Of a stretch of 64,000 nt of DNA, positions 44,559 through 54,238 are shown piece by piece. This DNA is from Sulfurospirillum halorespirans DSM 13726. GTDB lineage: Bacteria; Campylobacterota; Campylobacteria; Campylobacterales; Sulfurospirillaceae. The stretch covers positions 1,798,001 through 1,862,000 of the forward strand of contig NZ_CP017111.1 in the NCBI RefSeq assembly GCF_001723605.1, given 5' to 3'. Under the pieces are notes generated by a model. It ran no database searches. It had not been told where the DNA came from and saw nothing but the letters and a program-made list of their open reading frames with translations. The translations under genes and the position numbers were made by a program. Position 1 is the first letter of the stretch. Each line of letters opens with the position of its first letter.

Positions 44559-45095
44559 ATGAAGAAAAATTTAGTTTATGCAATTTATATATTGATTACA
44601 TTTATGTTTACAGGTTGCGCAGCAACTCAACCATCTGAGCCTTTAAGTGGAAAAATTAAATTTGAAAAAATCAATCTAGCTTTTATACAAAAACACTATC
44701 CAACAACAAAACAGTACCAAACAGAAAAGGATGTAGAACAAAAACTCAATGATGTAATTATAAAAAATTTAGAACTAAATAACATGTTAGATGCTAATTC
44801 TACGGATACGTTAGCTATTTCTATTATGTTTAGAAGAATCTTTATGGGCGAAGGTATGCCTCTTGAATCACTAAAAAGTGATACGATAGGCTCTCCAAAA
44901 TTAGCTTACGATATCCAAATCATGCGTAATGGAAAAGTTTTAAGGCGCTTAGAAAAAAATAATTTAATCTACGATGCTGGTTTATTTGGCAATATGAAAC
45001 ATATTATGCTCATGGACAAAGAAAATGAGCGAGAAAATGGAGCGATAGAAGCTTTAGGTAGAGATATTGTAGCGCGAGTAAAAGAATTTTATTGA
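44559..45095 (+). CDS. Lipoprotein of unknown function (related to the gene at 42354)
   Basis: A 178-residue predicted lipoprotein with lipobox FTGC. It shares a segment with the 42354 lipoprotein (LAISIMFRRIFMGEG versus LKISIEMYYARIFNTGG) and a similar ordering of predicted strands and a C-terminal helix. GAAGGAAAAAAA precedes the ATG. Repeat copy E begins 12 bp after the stop. Confidence 0.6.
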   Translation: MKKNLVYAIYILITFMFTGCAATQPSEPLSGKIKFEKINLAFIQKHYPTTKQYQTEKDVEQKLNDVIIKNLELNNMLDANSTDTLAISIMFRRIFMGEGMPLESLKSDTIGSPKLAYDIQIMRNGKVLRRLEKNNLIYDAGLFGNMKHIMLMDKENERENGAIEALGRDIVARVKEFY

Positions 45096-45106
45096 AATAT
45101 AAATAA

Positions 45107-45174
45107 AGAGGATAGGCTACTTTAACGAAACTAAGTAATAAATCTTTTACATGTAAAGAAAAGTAGCCTGTGCT
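45107..45174. repeat. Hairpin repeat, copy E (decayed arms)
   Basis: Left arm AGAGGATAGGCTACTTT and right arm AAAGTAGCCTGTGC are mutated in the outer GGGGAC/GTCCCC part, while the centre with TTTACATGTAAA (45146-45157) is intact. It marks the right edge of the AT-rich accessory region. Confidence 0.75.
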
Positions 45175-45184
45175 AATGGTCTTA

Positions 45185-45466
45185 TTACGCCTTCATATCC
45201 AAAAGGCTGCCGATCATTTCATCTTCGGCTTGGATGGGTTTGGTGTTGGCTTCAAAATTTGTCTCAAGTGCGATTTGATCGGTAAACTCGGTTGCTAGAT
45301 CGGTGCTATTTTCGGTTTGACTGCTTTGTGCAACTACCGCGTTACCTTGGTTGGAGATGGTCGTTTGTGTGGCATTATAGTTATCGGTGTTGACATTGGC
45401 GACATTTTGAGCGCTGTTATTCATCCAGTTGGACATGGCTGTCATGGAAGTAGCATTAATGTTCAT
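45185..45466 (-). CDS. Flagellar rod/hook-like mini-protein (FlgB/FlgC-like ends)
   Basis: A 93-residue protein made only of the two ends of a flagellar axial protein: the N-terminal segment MSNWMNNSAQNVANVNTDNY resembles the SANNIANVNTxGY motif of FlgC/FlgG, and the C-terminal segment (DQIALETNFEANTKPIQAED, then EMIGSLLDMKA) resembles the terminal D0 helix. The usual middle domain is missing. It might be a small rod adaptor or regulator; the function is inferred. Confidence 0.65.
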   Translation of the reverse strand: MNINATSMTAMSNWMNNSAQNVANVNTDNYNATQTTISNQGNAVVAQSSQTENSTDLATEFTDQIALETNFEANTKPIQAEDEMIGSLLDMKA

Positions 45467-45536
45467 GATCGCTCCTTTATACTTTTTTGAACTATACTCT
45501 ACTTCTCTTGAAAAAATTCTAAAGAAATTTTTGGTG

Positions 45537-46223
45537 CTATTTTAAGAGGGTTTTGAGTGTTGCATTGAGTGCAGTGATGGTTTGAGGATGGGTCTCTTTG
45601 TTAAAAGCAAAATAAAGATCGCTCTCTTTGAGCAAATAGACCACTTCGTATTCTGACACATCGCCACCCATATCTTTGATAATATGATACATCGCATCGA
45701 TATTGGAAGCAAAACAATCAATACGGTCATCTTTGAGTTTTTTGAGTTGTGACTCAAGGCTACTAAACCGATCGAAAGTTTGAATATCAAACCCTTCTTT
45801 GAGCATCAATTGCTCAGCTGCTGCATTTAAAATCGTCCCTATTTTATACTCTGCAGCACTTTTGGCAGAGGTAATCACAACATGACGGCTTTTTTTAGCC
45901 AATATACCAATACGCAATTTTCCAATCGGTCCAACCCATGCAAATAAATCTTCTCGCTCAGGAGTACGTGCCATACTATACAGCATGGTATTTTTTACAT
46001 GTAAGACATCGTGGTACCCTCTTGCCCACGGAATCAACGAGATGGTATTGCCCTCAAACTGATGCGCATTTTTTTCAAACAACTGTTTGAGCAAAAGTGT
46101 TGAGCTTCCTTGAATGTGATTGGGGTTTCCGTAATTATACGGTGGATTTTGCTCCGTGTAGACTTTAAAGACATCCGCATACGAACAAAGAGCGAAAAGT
46201 ACGAGAACTAAACCATGTCGCAT
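45537..46223 (-). CDS. Periplasmic solute-binding protein of the amino-acid (SBP_bac_3) type
   Basis: A 228-residue exported protein with signal peptide (about 1-16) and the two-lobed type II binding-protein pattern (KVYTEQNPPYNYGNPNHIQGSSTLLL, MARTPEREDLFAWVGPIGK, RIDCFASNID). There is no ABC permease nearby; instead it overlaps the HD-GYP gene by 16 bp and belongs to a signalling operon with a hybrid kinase. It may therefore present a ligand to the kinase rather than feed a transporter (inference). TTTACATGTAAG at 45994 is read as Leu-His-Val. Confidence 0.8.
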   Translation of the reverse strand: MRHGLVLVLFALCSYADVFKVYTEQNPPYNYGNPNHIQGSSTLLLKQLFEKNAHQFEGNTISLIPWARGYHDVLHVKNTMLYSMARTPEREDLFAWVGPIGKLRIGILAKKSRHVVITSAKSAAEYKIGTILNAAAEQLMLKEGFDIQTFDRFSSLESQLKKLKDDRIDCFASNIDAMYHIIKDMGGDVSEYEVVYLLKESDLYFAFNKETHPQTITALNATLKTLLK

Positions 46224-47239
46224 TGTTTCCCTTTGGGTCTTTTAAGCGCTTTCCATGTGTAGAGAAACATATCAAAATTTTCCAGCAAAATGTCGGTGAT
46301 GTGCGGGTCAAATTGGCTTCCGCGCATCATCACAAAATAGTCTCGTACGGCTTTTTCTTCCCAAGGATCTTTGTAAACGCGTTTGTCTAACAGTGAATCA
46401 AACACATCCGCCACCGCGCAGATACGCCCAATCAATGAGATGTTTTCACCTTTCTTTCCATGCGGATACCCTTGCCCATCCCAACGCTCATGATGTTCAA
46501 GCGCAATCATCGCAGCGTGTTGCATCAGCTCAAACTCAGAGTCGATGAGCATCTCATAGCCAAGCATGGAGTGATTTTTCATAATGTTCCACTCATCATC
46601 ACCCAGTTTTGCAGGCTTATTCAAAATCTCATCGCTAATGCCCACTTTGCCGATGTCATGAAGCACTGCTGCCATTTTGATCTTTTCGCATTCGGCCTCA
46701 TCTTTGCCTAAAAACTTACAAAAGAGGTAACAAAACTCCGCGACACGTCTTAAATGCTCGCCTGTTTCTTTAGACTTGAGCTCTGCAATCGAAGCGGAGA
46801 GATAGGTCATTTCATGGTTGAGCTTGCGAATCTCTTCGGTTTGATTTGCCACTTGGCTTTGCAGGTTAGATTGCAGTTGATATAACGAGACGTGCGTCTT
46901 GACTCTGGCTTTTAAAAGTCCTGCATGAAACGGCTTTGCTATAAAATCGACCGCACCTAAATTGAACCCGATCTCTTCATAATCACTGCCCTCATTGGCG
47001 GTGAGAAAGATGACAGGAATTGCGCGCACTTTCTCCATCGTTTTAAGTCTACGGCACACTTCATACCCAGTCATCAGAGGCATGTTGATGTCCAGTAAAA
47101 TGAGATCGGGCATCACCGTTTCAGCCAAACTAAGCCCTCGTTTGCCCTCTTTTGCGGCATACACTTCATGCTCACTCAAAAGCGAACTGAGCATTTCAAG
47201 ATACTCTGGCGTATCATCGATGACTAAAATTTTAGCCAT
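46208..47239 (-). CDS. Response regulator with HD-GYP domain
   Basis: A 343-residue protein. An N-terminal receiver domain (phospho-acceptor D50 in LLDINMPLMTGYE, Lys in DFIAKPFHAG) is joined by a coiled linker to an HD-GYP phosphodiesterase domain with LHDIGKVGISD and HHERWDGQGYP. It should hydrolyse c-di-GMP under control of phosphorylation, probably by the upstream hybrid kinase, whose gene overlaps its start by 8 bp. Confidence 0.93.
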   Translation of the reverse strand: MAKILVIDDTPEYLEMLSSLLSEHEVYAAKEGKRGLSLAETVMPDLILLDINMPLMTGYEVCRRLKTMEKVRAIPVIFLTANEGSDYEEIGFNLGAVDFIAKPFHAGLLKARVKTHVSLYQLQSNLQSQVANQTEEIRKLNHEMTYLSASIAELKSKETGEHLRRVAEFCYLFCKFLGKDEAECEKIKMAAVLHDIGKVGISDEILNKPAKLGDDEWNIMKNHSMLGYEMLIDSEFELMQHAAMIALEHHERWDGQGYPHGKKGENISLIGRICAVADVFDSLLDKRVYKDPWEEKAVRDYFVMMRGSQFDPHITDILLENFDMFLYTWKALKRPKGKQCDMV

Positions 47240-50147
47240 GGCTTATCTCCTCACTTAAACGCTCCAAGCTTTGCAAGGCGGCTTCAAAATCAAACTGTTT
47301 ACATGTAAAAAGGAGCTCTTTAAACGCTGCCTTACCTGCTACTTCATCATGGGAAAGAAGTCGTTCTAACACAAACGTCACTTTGGAGACATTGGAGAGT
47401 TCCAGTGCCCTTTGAAGCTCTACCAAAAGAGACTCTAAAACCTTTTTCTCTTCAAATGAAAAATGGATTTGTTTTAACGAAGAAGGAGAACTTAGTTTTT
47501 CATACTCACTGCGCAGAACGCTCATCAGCGCTTGATGCTCTTTTAAAACGGTCTCTAAAGGAAGATTTTCAAAGCTATTTTGCTCTTTGAGCGAGCGCTC
47601 AAACACCCCAAGGCTCTGCTCCAACTGGCTCAATCCAACCGTGCCACTAAGCCCTTTTGTGGTGTGCACATAGTCCACCAATGTGGTTCTGTTTTCCGCA
47701 GCGATCAAAGCATGCAACCGCTCGGGTACTTGAAAATAGGTCTCAAAAAAGCTTCTAAAAAGCTTCTTCCACAGCGCTTCGTTCCCACCTAAGCGTTTAA
47801 TCGCCTCTTGTTTCGCAAAAAGAGTTGTCGGGCTTTTGGGGGCGATAGATTGCGGTTTTGGCTTCATGGCAACGTTTACATGTAAAACCTCCAAGAGCGT
47901 ACCATAGAAGTCTTCCACTTCAAAAGGTTTGCCTATGTGCGCGTCCATGCCGACCGCAAGACATTTTTCAATATCATGGATCATCACATTGGCGGTCATC
48001 GCAACGATGGGTGTCAGGAGATTGAGCTCTTTGCGAATGATGCGTGTGGCTTCATACCCATCCATCAATGGCATCTGAACATCCATCAAGATGAGATCAA
48101 ACGGGTGAATTTGCTCTTGAATGATCTCCACCGCCTCCAGCCCATTGCGCGCGACTTCAACGTTGGCATGGGTTTCTTTCAGCAGATACGTTGCCACTTC
48201 AAGGTTGATGTCGTTGTCTTCCACAACCAAAATACGTTTGGAAGAGAGGTTGATCTTGGAAGGGTCAAAAAGTGGCACTTGCGCCCTTAACGCACATAAC
48301 GAGACAGCTTCATCGTAAAGCATCGAAGGGTTGATCGGTTTTTTCAGTAACGCTTTGATGCCTGTGCTCAAAATGCGCTCTTTGAGCTCCGCATCATCAT
48401 TGCTCGCAATCATTAAGAATGGAGGAAGTGCCTCCATACCGACTTTGTCGACCAATTTCATGTAAAAATCAACCCCATTGGCTTTTTTAGCCAGTTCATA
48501 ATCCAAAATAGCCAGATGGAAGCTCTCACTCCCTTTTTGAAGTGTGCTACTGACATCATCACTGCTTTTGCAAACGGTGACAAAAAACCCAAAAGAGCGA
48601 ATAAGCTCACTTAACGCTTCGCTGACTTTTTTCTGATCGCTGATCACTAAAAGATGCAGTGGTTCATATTCAAGAGCACTGTTTTCATGCTGTATATCAA
48701 TGCCTTTGGCAAGTGGAAGTGTGAGCGTAAGGCTAAACAGACTTCCTCTGCCCTCCTCGCTCTCCAAATGGATACGTCCGTGCATCATATCGGCAAGCTG
48801 TGTGCAGATGTACAGTCCAAGCCCCGTTCCACCGTATTTTCGTGTGATGGAAGCGTCTATTTGAGCAAAGGCTTTAAACAGAAGTGACTGTTTCTCTTTG
48901 GCGATGCCGATGCCACTGTCTTTGACATGAAAGGTAAGCGTAGCGGTCTGTTCATCATGAATCTGCTCTTCCACGCTTAACACAACAGCGCCCTCTTTGG
49001 TAAACTTGATCGCATTGCTTAAAAAATTGTTGACAATCTGCATAATCTTGCATGGATCGCCCTTGAAAAAGCGATTTGTCTCCACAAAGTCACACTGAAA
49101 ATCGATCCCTTTCTCTTTGGCAAGCACTGAGAAGATCGAACTGCTTTTTTTAAGCTCTTTGTGCAGATCAAATGCGATGGATTCAACATCCATTTTCCCC
49201 GCTTCGATCTTTGAAAAATCCAAAATATCGTTGATAATACGAAGCAGAACCGAAGATGCCTCTTTTATTTTAGCCACATACCCCACTTGCGTGCTGTTCA
49301 TTGCTGTCTTGCTCATCAAATGCGACATGCCCATGATAGCATTCATCGGTGTGCGAATTTCATGGCTCATATTGGCCAAAAATTCGGACTTATAGCGACT
49401 CGCATCTTCAAGCTCTTTGGTGCGTTGTTTTACTTTTTCATCGAGTATCTCATTTTCGTGTTTGAGTGTTTCAAAAAAGCCTTTGAGCTTGATGCGTGTC
49501 TTATCTAACGCAAAACCAAGCGTGCCGATCTCATCGTTTTCATCCCACAAAAAAGGCTCATCCAGTTTCTGCTGTGCCAAAAGGGTGGAGTGCCCAACCA
49601 AACGGCGAATCGGACTGATAATTTTGTAATAGTAAATCCATGAAATAACGGTGATTAAAAGGAGCAGTTGCAAAAAGATCATACCACCAAAAAGCGTCAT
49701 ATCAGAGAGTATGGAATCCACAAGGTCTTGGCGTTTAAAGCCCATTTCCAATGAGCCAATCATAACACCCTCTTTTTCCAATAGTTTGTTCAAAAAAAGT
49801 GTGTCATCGTTGTTGGAAATTTTCGCTTTGTTTTCCCAGCCCAAAAAGAGCTTCCCATCATTATCTTTGACATAGACAAACTGCACACTCGGATCAAGCA
49901 GGAGTTGATCGAGCATCTTTTGACCCAGTTCGGGATAAAAATTCCATAACGATTCGCTAAAAATGGCAGAAGAGAGATTGAATTTTTTGGTATTGAGCGC
50001 GGTAAAAGCTTCTTGTTTATTTTGGTAGGTACTGTTAACATACGTTAGCACAACAAGGGGGAGAGGTAATAGCAATGCGATAATAATCATCACGGCTAAA
50101 GCTTGCAATAAAGAGACACGGTACAGCATTGCTTTAAACATTTTCAA
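47232..50147 (-). CDS. Hybrid sensor histidine kinase with two receiver domains and an Hpt domain
   Basis: A 971-residue membrane kinase. TM helices at about 15-37 and 152-172 flank a periplasmic sensor of about 110 residues; then HAMP, HisKA with H262 in SHEIRTPMN, HATPase ([13 protein letters not shown]), a degenerate receiver ([14 protein letters not shown]), a canonical receiver ([18 protein letters not shown]) and a C-terminal Hpt domain ([12 protein letters not shown]). The BarA/EvgS-like architecture implies a multistep phosphorelay. The overlapping HD-GYP regulator is the likely output. It carries two TTTACATGTAAA copies. Confidence 0.93.
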   Translation of the reverse strand: MKMFKAMLYRVSLLQALAVMIIIALLLPLPLVVLTYVNSTYQNKQEAFTALNTKKFNLSSAIFSESLWNFYPELGQKMLDQLLLDPSVQFVYVKDNDGKLFLGWENKAKISNNDDTLFLNKLLEKEGVMIGSLEMGFKRQDLVDSILSDMTLFGGMIFLQLLLLITVISWIYYYKIISPIRRLVGHSTLLAQQKLDEPFLWDENDEIGTLGFALDKTRIKLKGFFETLKHENEILDEKVKQRTKELEDASRYKSEFLANMSHEIRTPMNAIMGMSHLMSKTAMNSTQVGYVAKIKEASSVLLRIINDILDFSKIEAGKMDVESIAFDLHKELKKSSSIFSVLAKEKGIDFQCDFVETNRFFKGDPCKIMQIVNNFLSNAIKFTKEGAVVLSVEEQIHDEQTATLTFHVKDSGIGIAKEKQSLLFKAFAQIDASITRKYGGTGLGLYICTQLADMMHGRIHLESEEGRGSLFSLTLTLPLAKGIDIQHENSALEYEPLHLLVISDQKKVSEALSELIRSFGFFVTVCKSSDDVSSTLQKGSESFHLAILDYELAKKANGVDFYMKLVDKVGMEALPPFLMIASNDDAELKERILSTGIKALLKKPINPSMLYDEAVSLCALRAQVPLFDPSKINLSSKRILVVEDNDINLEVATYLLKETHANVEVARNGLEAVEIIQEQIHPFDLILMDVQMPLMDGYEATRIIRKELNLLTPIVAMTANVMIHDIEKCLAVGMDAHIGKPFEVEDFYGTLLEVLHVNVAMKPKPQSIAPKSPTTLFAKQEAIKRLGGNEALWKKLFRSFFETYFQVPERLHALIAAENRTTLVDYVHTTKGLSGTVGLSQLEQSLGVFERSLKEQNSFENLPLETVLKEHQALMSVLRSEYEKLSSPSSLKQIHFSFEEKKVLESLLVELQRALELSNVSKVTFVLERLLSHDEVAGKAAFKELLFTCKQFDFEAALQSLERLSEEISHG

Positions 50148-50269
50148 GGACTCTTTCTAAAGCTATTTTACGACATCAGCAACAAAGGCATTAAGCTTAT
50201 AGACCCTACAAGGAAGCAATAAACGAAGTCAAAATAAACTATAACATTTTCAAATCGCCCTTGTCAATT

Positions 50270-51664
50270 TTAAAGGTAAATTGTTTCTGCTTTTTTGACA
50301 ATATGCACCTTACTGTCGACATTTTCTTTCAAATAAGCTTTAAAAAGCTCCATTTTGTCTACTTCTCCGTGAATCAAATGAATCATCGCCAACCCTCCAA
50401 TGTGTTTAATCCAAGCGAGCATATCCGCGCGATCGGCGTGGGCTGAGAGACCATTGATCGTATAGATTTTGGCGCGTACTTTAATATCTTCACCGTAAAT
50501 ACGAATAAAAGGCTCACTATCGATAATATCACGCCCTAGAGTTCCTTTCACCTGAAAACCGACAAAAATAACGGCATTTTTAGGATTCCAAATGCGTTGT
50601 CTGAGATGATGCAACACACGCCCACCCGTACACATACCACTTCCTGCGATGATAATGGTGCGTTTATCGACATCATTAATTTGCATAGAGTCTTTTCGAC
50701 GTGGCGTATGTTTGAGTTGTGGGAACGCAAAAGGGTCATCGCCTAAGCTTACATGTAAACCTACGGTTTGGTTCATTTGCGCAGGGTATTTTTGGTAAAT
50801 TTTGGTCGCTTCAATGGCTAATGGACTGTCTAAGAAGACATGGCAATTGTGCAAAAGCCCCTCTTGGTGCATCTGATGCAGTAGCCATAAAATCTCTTGG
50901 GTTCGCTCCAGCGCAAAGGAGGGAATGACGATATTTCCGCCATCATTGAGGGTCGAAACCACGGCGTCTTTGAACTCTTGAATGCTCGCCTGAAGTGCTC
51001 GGTGTTCTCTATCGCCATACGTCGATTCGATAAAAAGGGTATCCGCATGGGAAATCGGGGCAAGGTCATTAAGAAGAAGTCGGTTTTTACTACCTAAATC
51101 TCCTGAGAAGACAACGGTTTTAACTACACTCTCTTCTTCATAATTAATCTCAACAAACGCACTTCCCATAATATGCCCTGCATTATGAAGGCTTAGCTTT
51201 AAAAAAGGGGCAATGGTGAGGATCTCATCGTACTTCACACGACGTATTTTGTGGGTGAAAACCTGTTCGACATGCTCTTTGGTGTAAAGCGGCTCAATCA
51301 CACTGGCCTCTTCCCCTCTGCGCAATGCTTTGCGAAGCTGTGTCTCGTACTCTTCTTGCAACAAATTGGCACTGTCTAAGAGCATAATATACGCAATATC
51401 CAATGTCGCTTCCGTGGCAATAATCTCGCCACGAAACCCCTCTTTAACCAGTTTGGGAACACGCCCGATGTGATCGTTATGAGCATGCGTTAAAATGAGG
51501 TAATCAATCGAAGAAGGATCAAACCCAAAAGGCTCATAGTTGCTCTTCCACAGCTCGCCTTGAATCATCCCACAATCCATCATAATTTTGATGGAGTTAA
51601 TCTCCAAGAGATGACACGAACCCGTAACCATGGAAGCAGCACCATACGATGTGACTTTTGCCAT
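50270..51664 (-). CDS. Metallo-beta-lactamase / beta-CASP family RNA-processing nuclease
   Basis: About 464 residues. The metallo-beta-lactamase metal site is THAHNDHIGRVPKL, with SGDLG and SAHADRADML later; the beta-CASP insert and C-terminal RMMBL region (IAGSGMCTGGRVLHHL, GYQVKGTLGR-like FQVKGTLGR) match the YSH1/CPSF-like bacterial enzymes. The frame extends 15 codons upstream, but the ATG at 51664 has AAGGAGA 5 bases before it. Function is probably RNA cleavage; the target is unknown. Confidence 0.88.
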   Translation of the reverse strand: MAKVTSYGAASMVTGSCHLLEINSIKIMMDCGMIQGELWKSNYEPFGFDPSSIDYLILTHAHNDHIGRVPKLVKEGFRGEIIATEATLDIAYIMLLDSANLLQEEYETQLRKALRRGEEASVIEPLYTKEHVEQVFTHKIRRVKYDEILTIAPFLKLSLHNAGHIMGSAFVEINYEEESVVKTVVFSGDLGSKNRLLLNDLAPISHADTLFIESTYGDREHRALQASIQEFKDAVVSTLNDGGNIVIPSFALERTQEILWLLHQMHQEGLLHNCHVFLDSPLAIEATKIYQKYPAQMNQTVGLHVSLGDDPFAFPQLKHTPRRKDSMQINDVDKRTIIIAGSGMCTGGRVLHHLRQRIWNPKNAVIFVGFQVKGTLGRDIIDSEPFIRIYGEDIKVRAKIYTINGLSAHADRADMLAWIKHIGGLAMIHLIHGEVDKMELFKAYLKENVDSKVHIVKKAETIYL

Positions 51665-51725
51665 TTGTTCTCCTTCGTCAAAAACGCCTTGAAAAGGCTC
51701 TGATACCATTATGGCACGAAATGCT

Positions 51726-53618
51726 TTAATGTATAAATTTATCGATGATTTCTTTGTACTTTTTCTCGATGACGTGACGTTTTTTCTTAAATGTGTTGGT
51801 CAGCTCTTCGCCTACGGTAAACTCTTTGTCCAAAAAGTGGATATTTTGCAACTTCTCAAAGGGCTTAAATCCGTGTCCTTGATGCAACAGATCGTTCATC
51901 TCACTTTTGATTTTTGCCACGATCTGTTTATCTTCCATCACTTGTTCAATGCTGTGTACCGCTTTGTTAAAATTTAAAGCAACATACTCTTTAAGCTTTT
52001 CAAAATCAGGCACGATGAGCGCACCCAACCCTTTTTTGGTATGCCCCACTAAAATTGCATCGGTAATGAAGGGTAACATGGAGAGCGTTGATTCGATGCG
52101 CGTCGGATCGACATTTTCGCCACTGGCTAAGACAATAAGCTCTTTGGAACGCCCCGTGATGACCAGCTCGCCTTTGAGGGTTAGCTTGCCAAGATCGCCT
52201 GTTTTAAAGAAACTATCTTCACTGAAACTTTTGACATTCTCTTCAGGGTTGCAGTAGTAGCCTTTAAAGACCTGCTCACCCTTCACCCAGATGTCACCCA
52301 CTTCGCCCGCACCCAAGGGATCGCCCTCTTTGTTCACGATTTTAAGCGTCGTATTATGAACCGCGGGGCCGAGTGTTGAGAAGGTATTGCATTGAAGGGC
52401 GCGTCCTGAGATTACAGGAGCACACTCGGTCATGCCGTATGCATTGACGATGCGAATACCAATGGCATCAATCCACGCATCTAAAAAATCGGGTAAAGCA
52501 CCGCCTCCGCTTACCGCAAGGCGTAGTCTTCCCCCAAACTTCTCTTGAACGAGTGCCAGCTTTTTTTGAGCAAACACATAGAGTGGATAGAGCGCTAAAC
52601 GGGTCACAAAAGCAATGGTTTTATCTTTACATGTAAGCATCAATGAGGGCTTTTTATAACAGGGAAGTTCGTCTTTTAAGACGCGATCCGCATGTCGATA
52701 GGCGGCTGAAATGGCAACGAGTTTGTTAAACAGTTTGGCTTTTTTAGGATCTTTTTTCTCCAGCGTGGTCATGATGCGTGTGTACATCGACTCCCACAGT
52801 CTGGGCACGGTTGCCACAATGGTCGGTTTATACTGCTCCAAATCGGCTGCAAAGGTTTTAATGGTCGAATAAACCGTACAGCACCCTTGCGAAAGGGCTA
52901 CGTATTCGGCAGCACGTTCGAAAATATGCCACGAAGGAAGAATCGAAACCCACACATCGTCACTTTGAAGCGCAATCAATGGCGGAATTTCACGCACATT
53001 GTACATGATATTTTTATGACTCAGCATCACCCCTTTAGGTGTGCCCGTCGTGCCTGAAGTGTAAATAAGTGTGACAGGATCTTCCTCATCTAACACATCT
53101 TTACCTTGAATAAACGCTTCAACCTCATCCGCATGAATCGTGCGATCTTTTAAAATATCGTTGTACGAATAGAGGTTGCTTAAAAGGGAGTGAACCTTAG
53201 GTGCTTCGACAATGAAAATGGCTTTGAGTTTAAACGCATTTAGCATCACTTCGTGTCTCGCATACACACTCTCATTTTCAATGATTAAAAATTCGGCACC
53301 CGAATGGGAGAGAATATACTCTAACTCTTGCGTTGGGGTGTCACACCCTCTAGGAATACCGATGGCACCTAAGGCGATCAAAGCCTGATCGGTGGCCATC
53401 CACTCGTAGCGGTTGTCACACAAAAACATCACTTTAGAGCCTTTTATGACCTTCTTGGCTTTTAAAGCACGTGAAAGAATTAAAACATCTTCAAATAATT
53501 TCTCGTAACTGACTTCAAACTCTTGATCGCCTATTTTATAGATAAAGGCTTTTTTCTCTTTATACTGCTCATAGCTCGCAATGAATCTATGAAACAACGT
53601 GTTCTCTTCACGATGCAA
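51726..53618 (-). CDS. Long-chain acyl-CoA synthetase (AMP-forming, FAA1/FadD type)
   Basis: About 630 residues. The adenylate-forming signature TLIYTSGTTGTPKGVMLSH and later motifs YGMTECAPV, FKTGDLGKL and GRSKELIVLASGENVDPTRIE are intact; the large insertion in the middle matches the FAA1/FadD15-like branch. It activates long fatty acids to acyl-CoA. The frame could begin at TTG 53624, but that codon touches the AAGGA motif; the TTG at 53618 is 6 bases away and is preferred. TACATGTAAG at 52628 is read as Thr-Cys-Lys. Confidence 0.9.
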   Translation of the reverse strand: MHREENTLFHRFIASYEQYKEKKAFIYKIGDQEFEVSYEKLFEDVLILSRALKAKKVIKGSKVMFLCDNRYEWMATDQALIALGAIGIPRGCDTPTQELEYILSHSGAEFLIIENESVYARHEVMLNAFKLKAIFIVEAPKVHSLLSNLYSYNDILKDRTIHADEVEAFIQGKDVLDEEDPVTLIYTSGTTGTPKGVMLSHKNIMYNVREIPPLIALQSDDVWVSILPSWHIFERAAEYVALSQGCCTVYSTIKTFAADLEQYKPTIVATVPRLWESMYTRIMTTLEKKDPKKAKLFNKLVAISAAYRHADRVLKDELPCYKKPSLMLTCKDKTIAFVTRLALYPLYVFAQKKLALVQEKFGGRLRLAVSGGGALPDFLDAWIDAIGIRIVNAYGMTECAPVISGRALQCNTFSTLGPAVHNTTLKIVNKEGDPLGAGEVGDIWVKGEQVFKGYYCNPEENVKSFSEDSFFKTGDLGKLTLKGELVITGRSKELIVLASGENVDPTRIESTLSMLPFITDAILVGHTKKGLGALIVPDFEKLKEYVALNFNKAVHSIEQVMEDKQIVAKIKSEMNDLLHQGHGFKPFEKLQNIHFLDKEFTVGEELTNTFKKKRHVIEKKYKEIIDKFIH

Positions 53619-53677
53619 GCACAATCCTTAACATTTCAAATTAATGAATTGTAATCATAAATTCCTGAAAGAGAAGC

Positions 53678-54238
53678 TCAACGCGGACGAAATGCTTTGA
53701 AAACGAGAAAAATAATGACGATTTGAATGAACAAAAGTCCTACATGTAAAGCATACACCTGCTCTTGTTTGTCGCTAATCCCATACCACTCAATGCCTTT
53801 GTAAAACAGATACGAAAGGACCATACCGATCAAATAACCCTTTTGCTTTAACACATCCGCAAAGGAGAGCAAAATGGTACGTTTCAAAGCCAGGGTTTCA
53901 ATGCGCATCAGGTAATTGCCAAACACAAATGTCAGTTGGTACGAGATATAGATAAACAAAACACTGCTATAGCTGTAGCGAAACAGAAGAAAACTCACCA
54001 CAATCAAAAGCGCTAAAAACTCTACAAAAAGTGTCACACGGTAAAAAACGAGAAGATTCATCATCTTCTCGTACACTTTTGCCACCACGAGCAAACCAAT
54101 GGCAAGCCCAATGCCTCCGAGTGAAAACACCGAAGGCTCAAGCGGCGTGTAAAGCACAAAAACACTCCCCACCGCCAGCCCAAAAAAGAGGGAATTGAGC
54201 AGTTTATACCACAGGTAAGGTCGAAGGCTCAGTTTCAT
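53678..54238 (-). CDS. Polytopic membrane protein coupled to a TonB-dependent receptor
   Basis: A 186-residue protein with about six hydrophobic helices and an Arg-rich C-terminus. It resembles half of a transporter of the MFS type but carries no firm family motif. Its start overlaps the stop of the TonB receptor gene by one base, so the two are translated from one message and may act in the same uptake route. TACATGTAAAG at 53741 is read as Leu-His-Val. Confidence 0.6.
   Translation of the reverse strand: MKLSLRPYLWYKLLNSLFFGLAVGSVFVLYTPLEPSVFSLGGIGLAIGLLVVAKVYEKMMNLLVFYRVTLFVEFLALLIVVSFLLFRYSYSSVLFIYISYQLTFVFGNYLMRIETLALKRTILLSFADVLKQKGYLIGMVLSYLFYKGIEWYGISDKQEQVYALHVGLLFIQIVIIFLVFKAFRPR

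Noticed and set aside
40555-45174. CRISPR array, because of repeated sequence units
   Set aside because: The repeats are few, irregularly spaced by 0.3-2.5 kb, contain genes between them and vary in completeness. No spacer pattern or cas gene is present.
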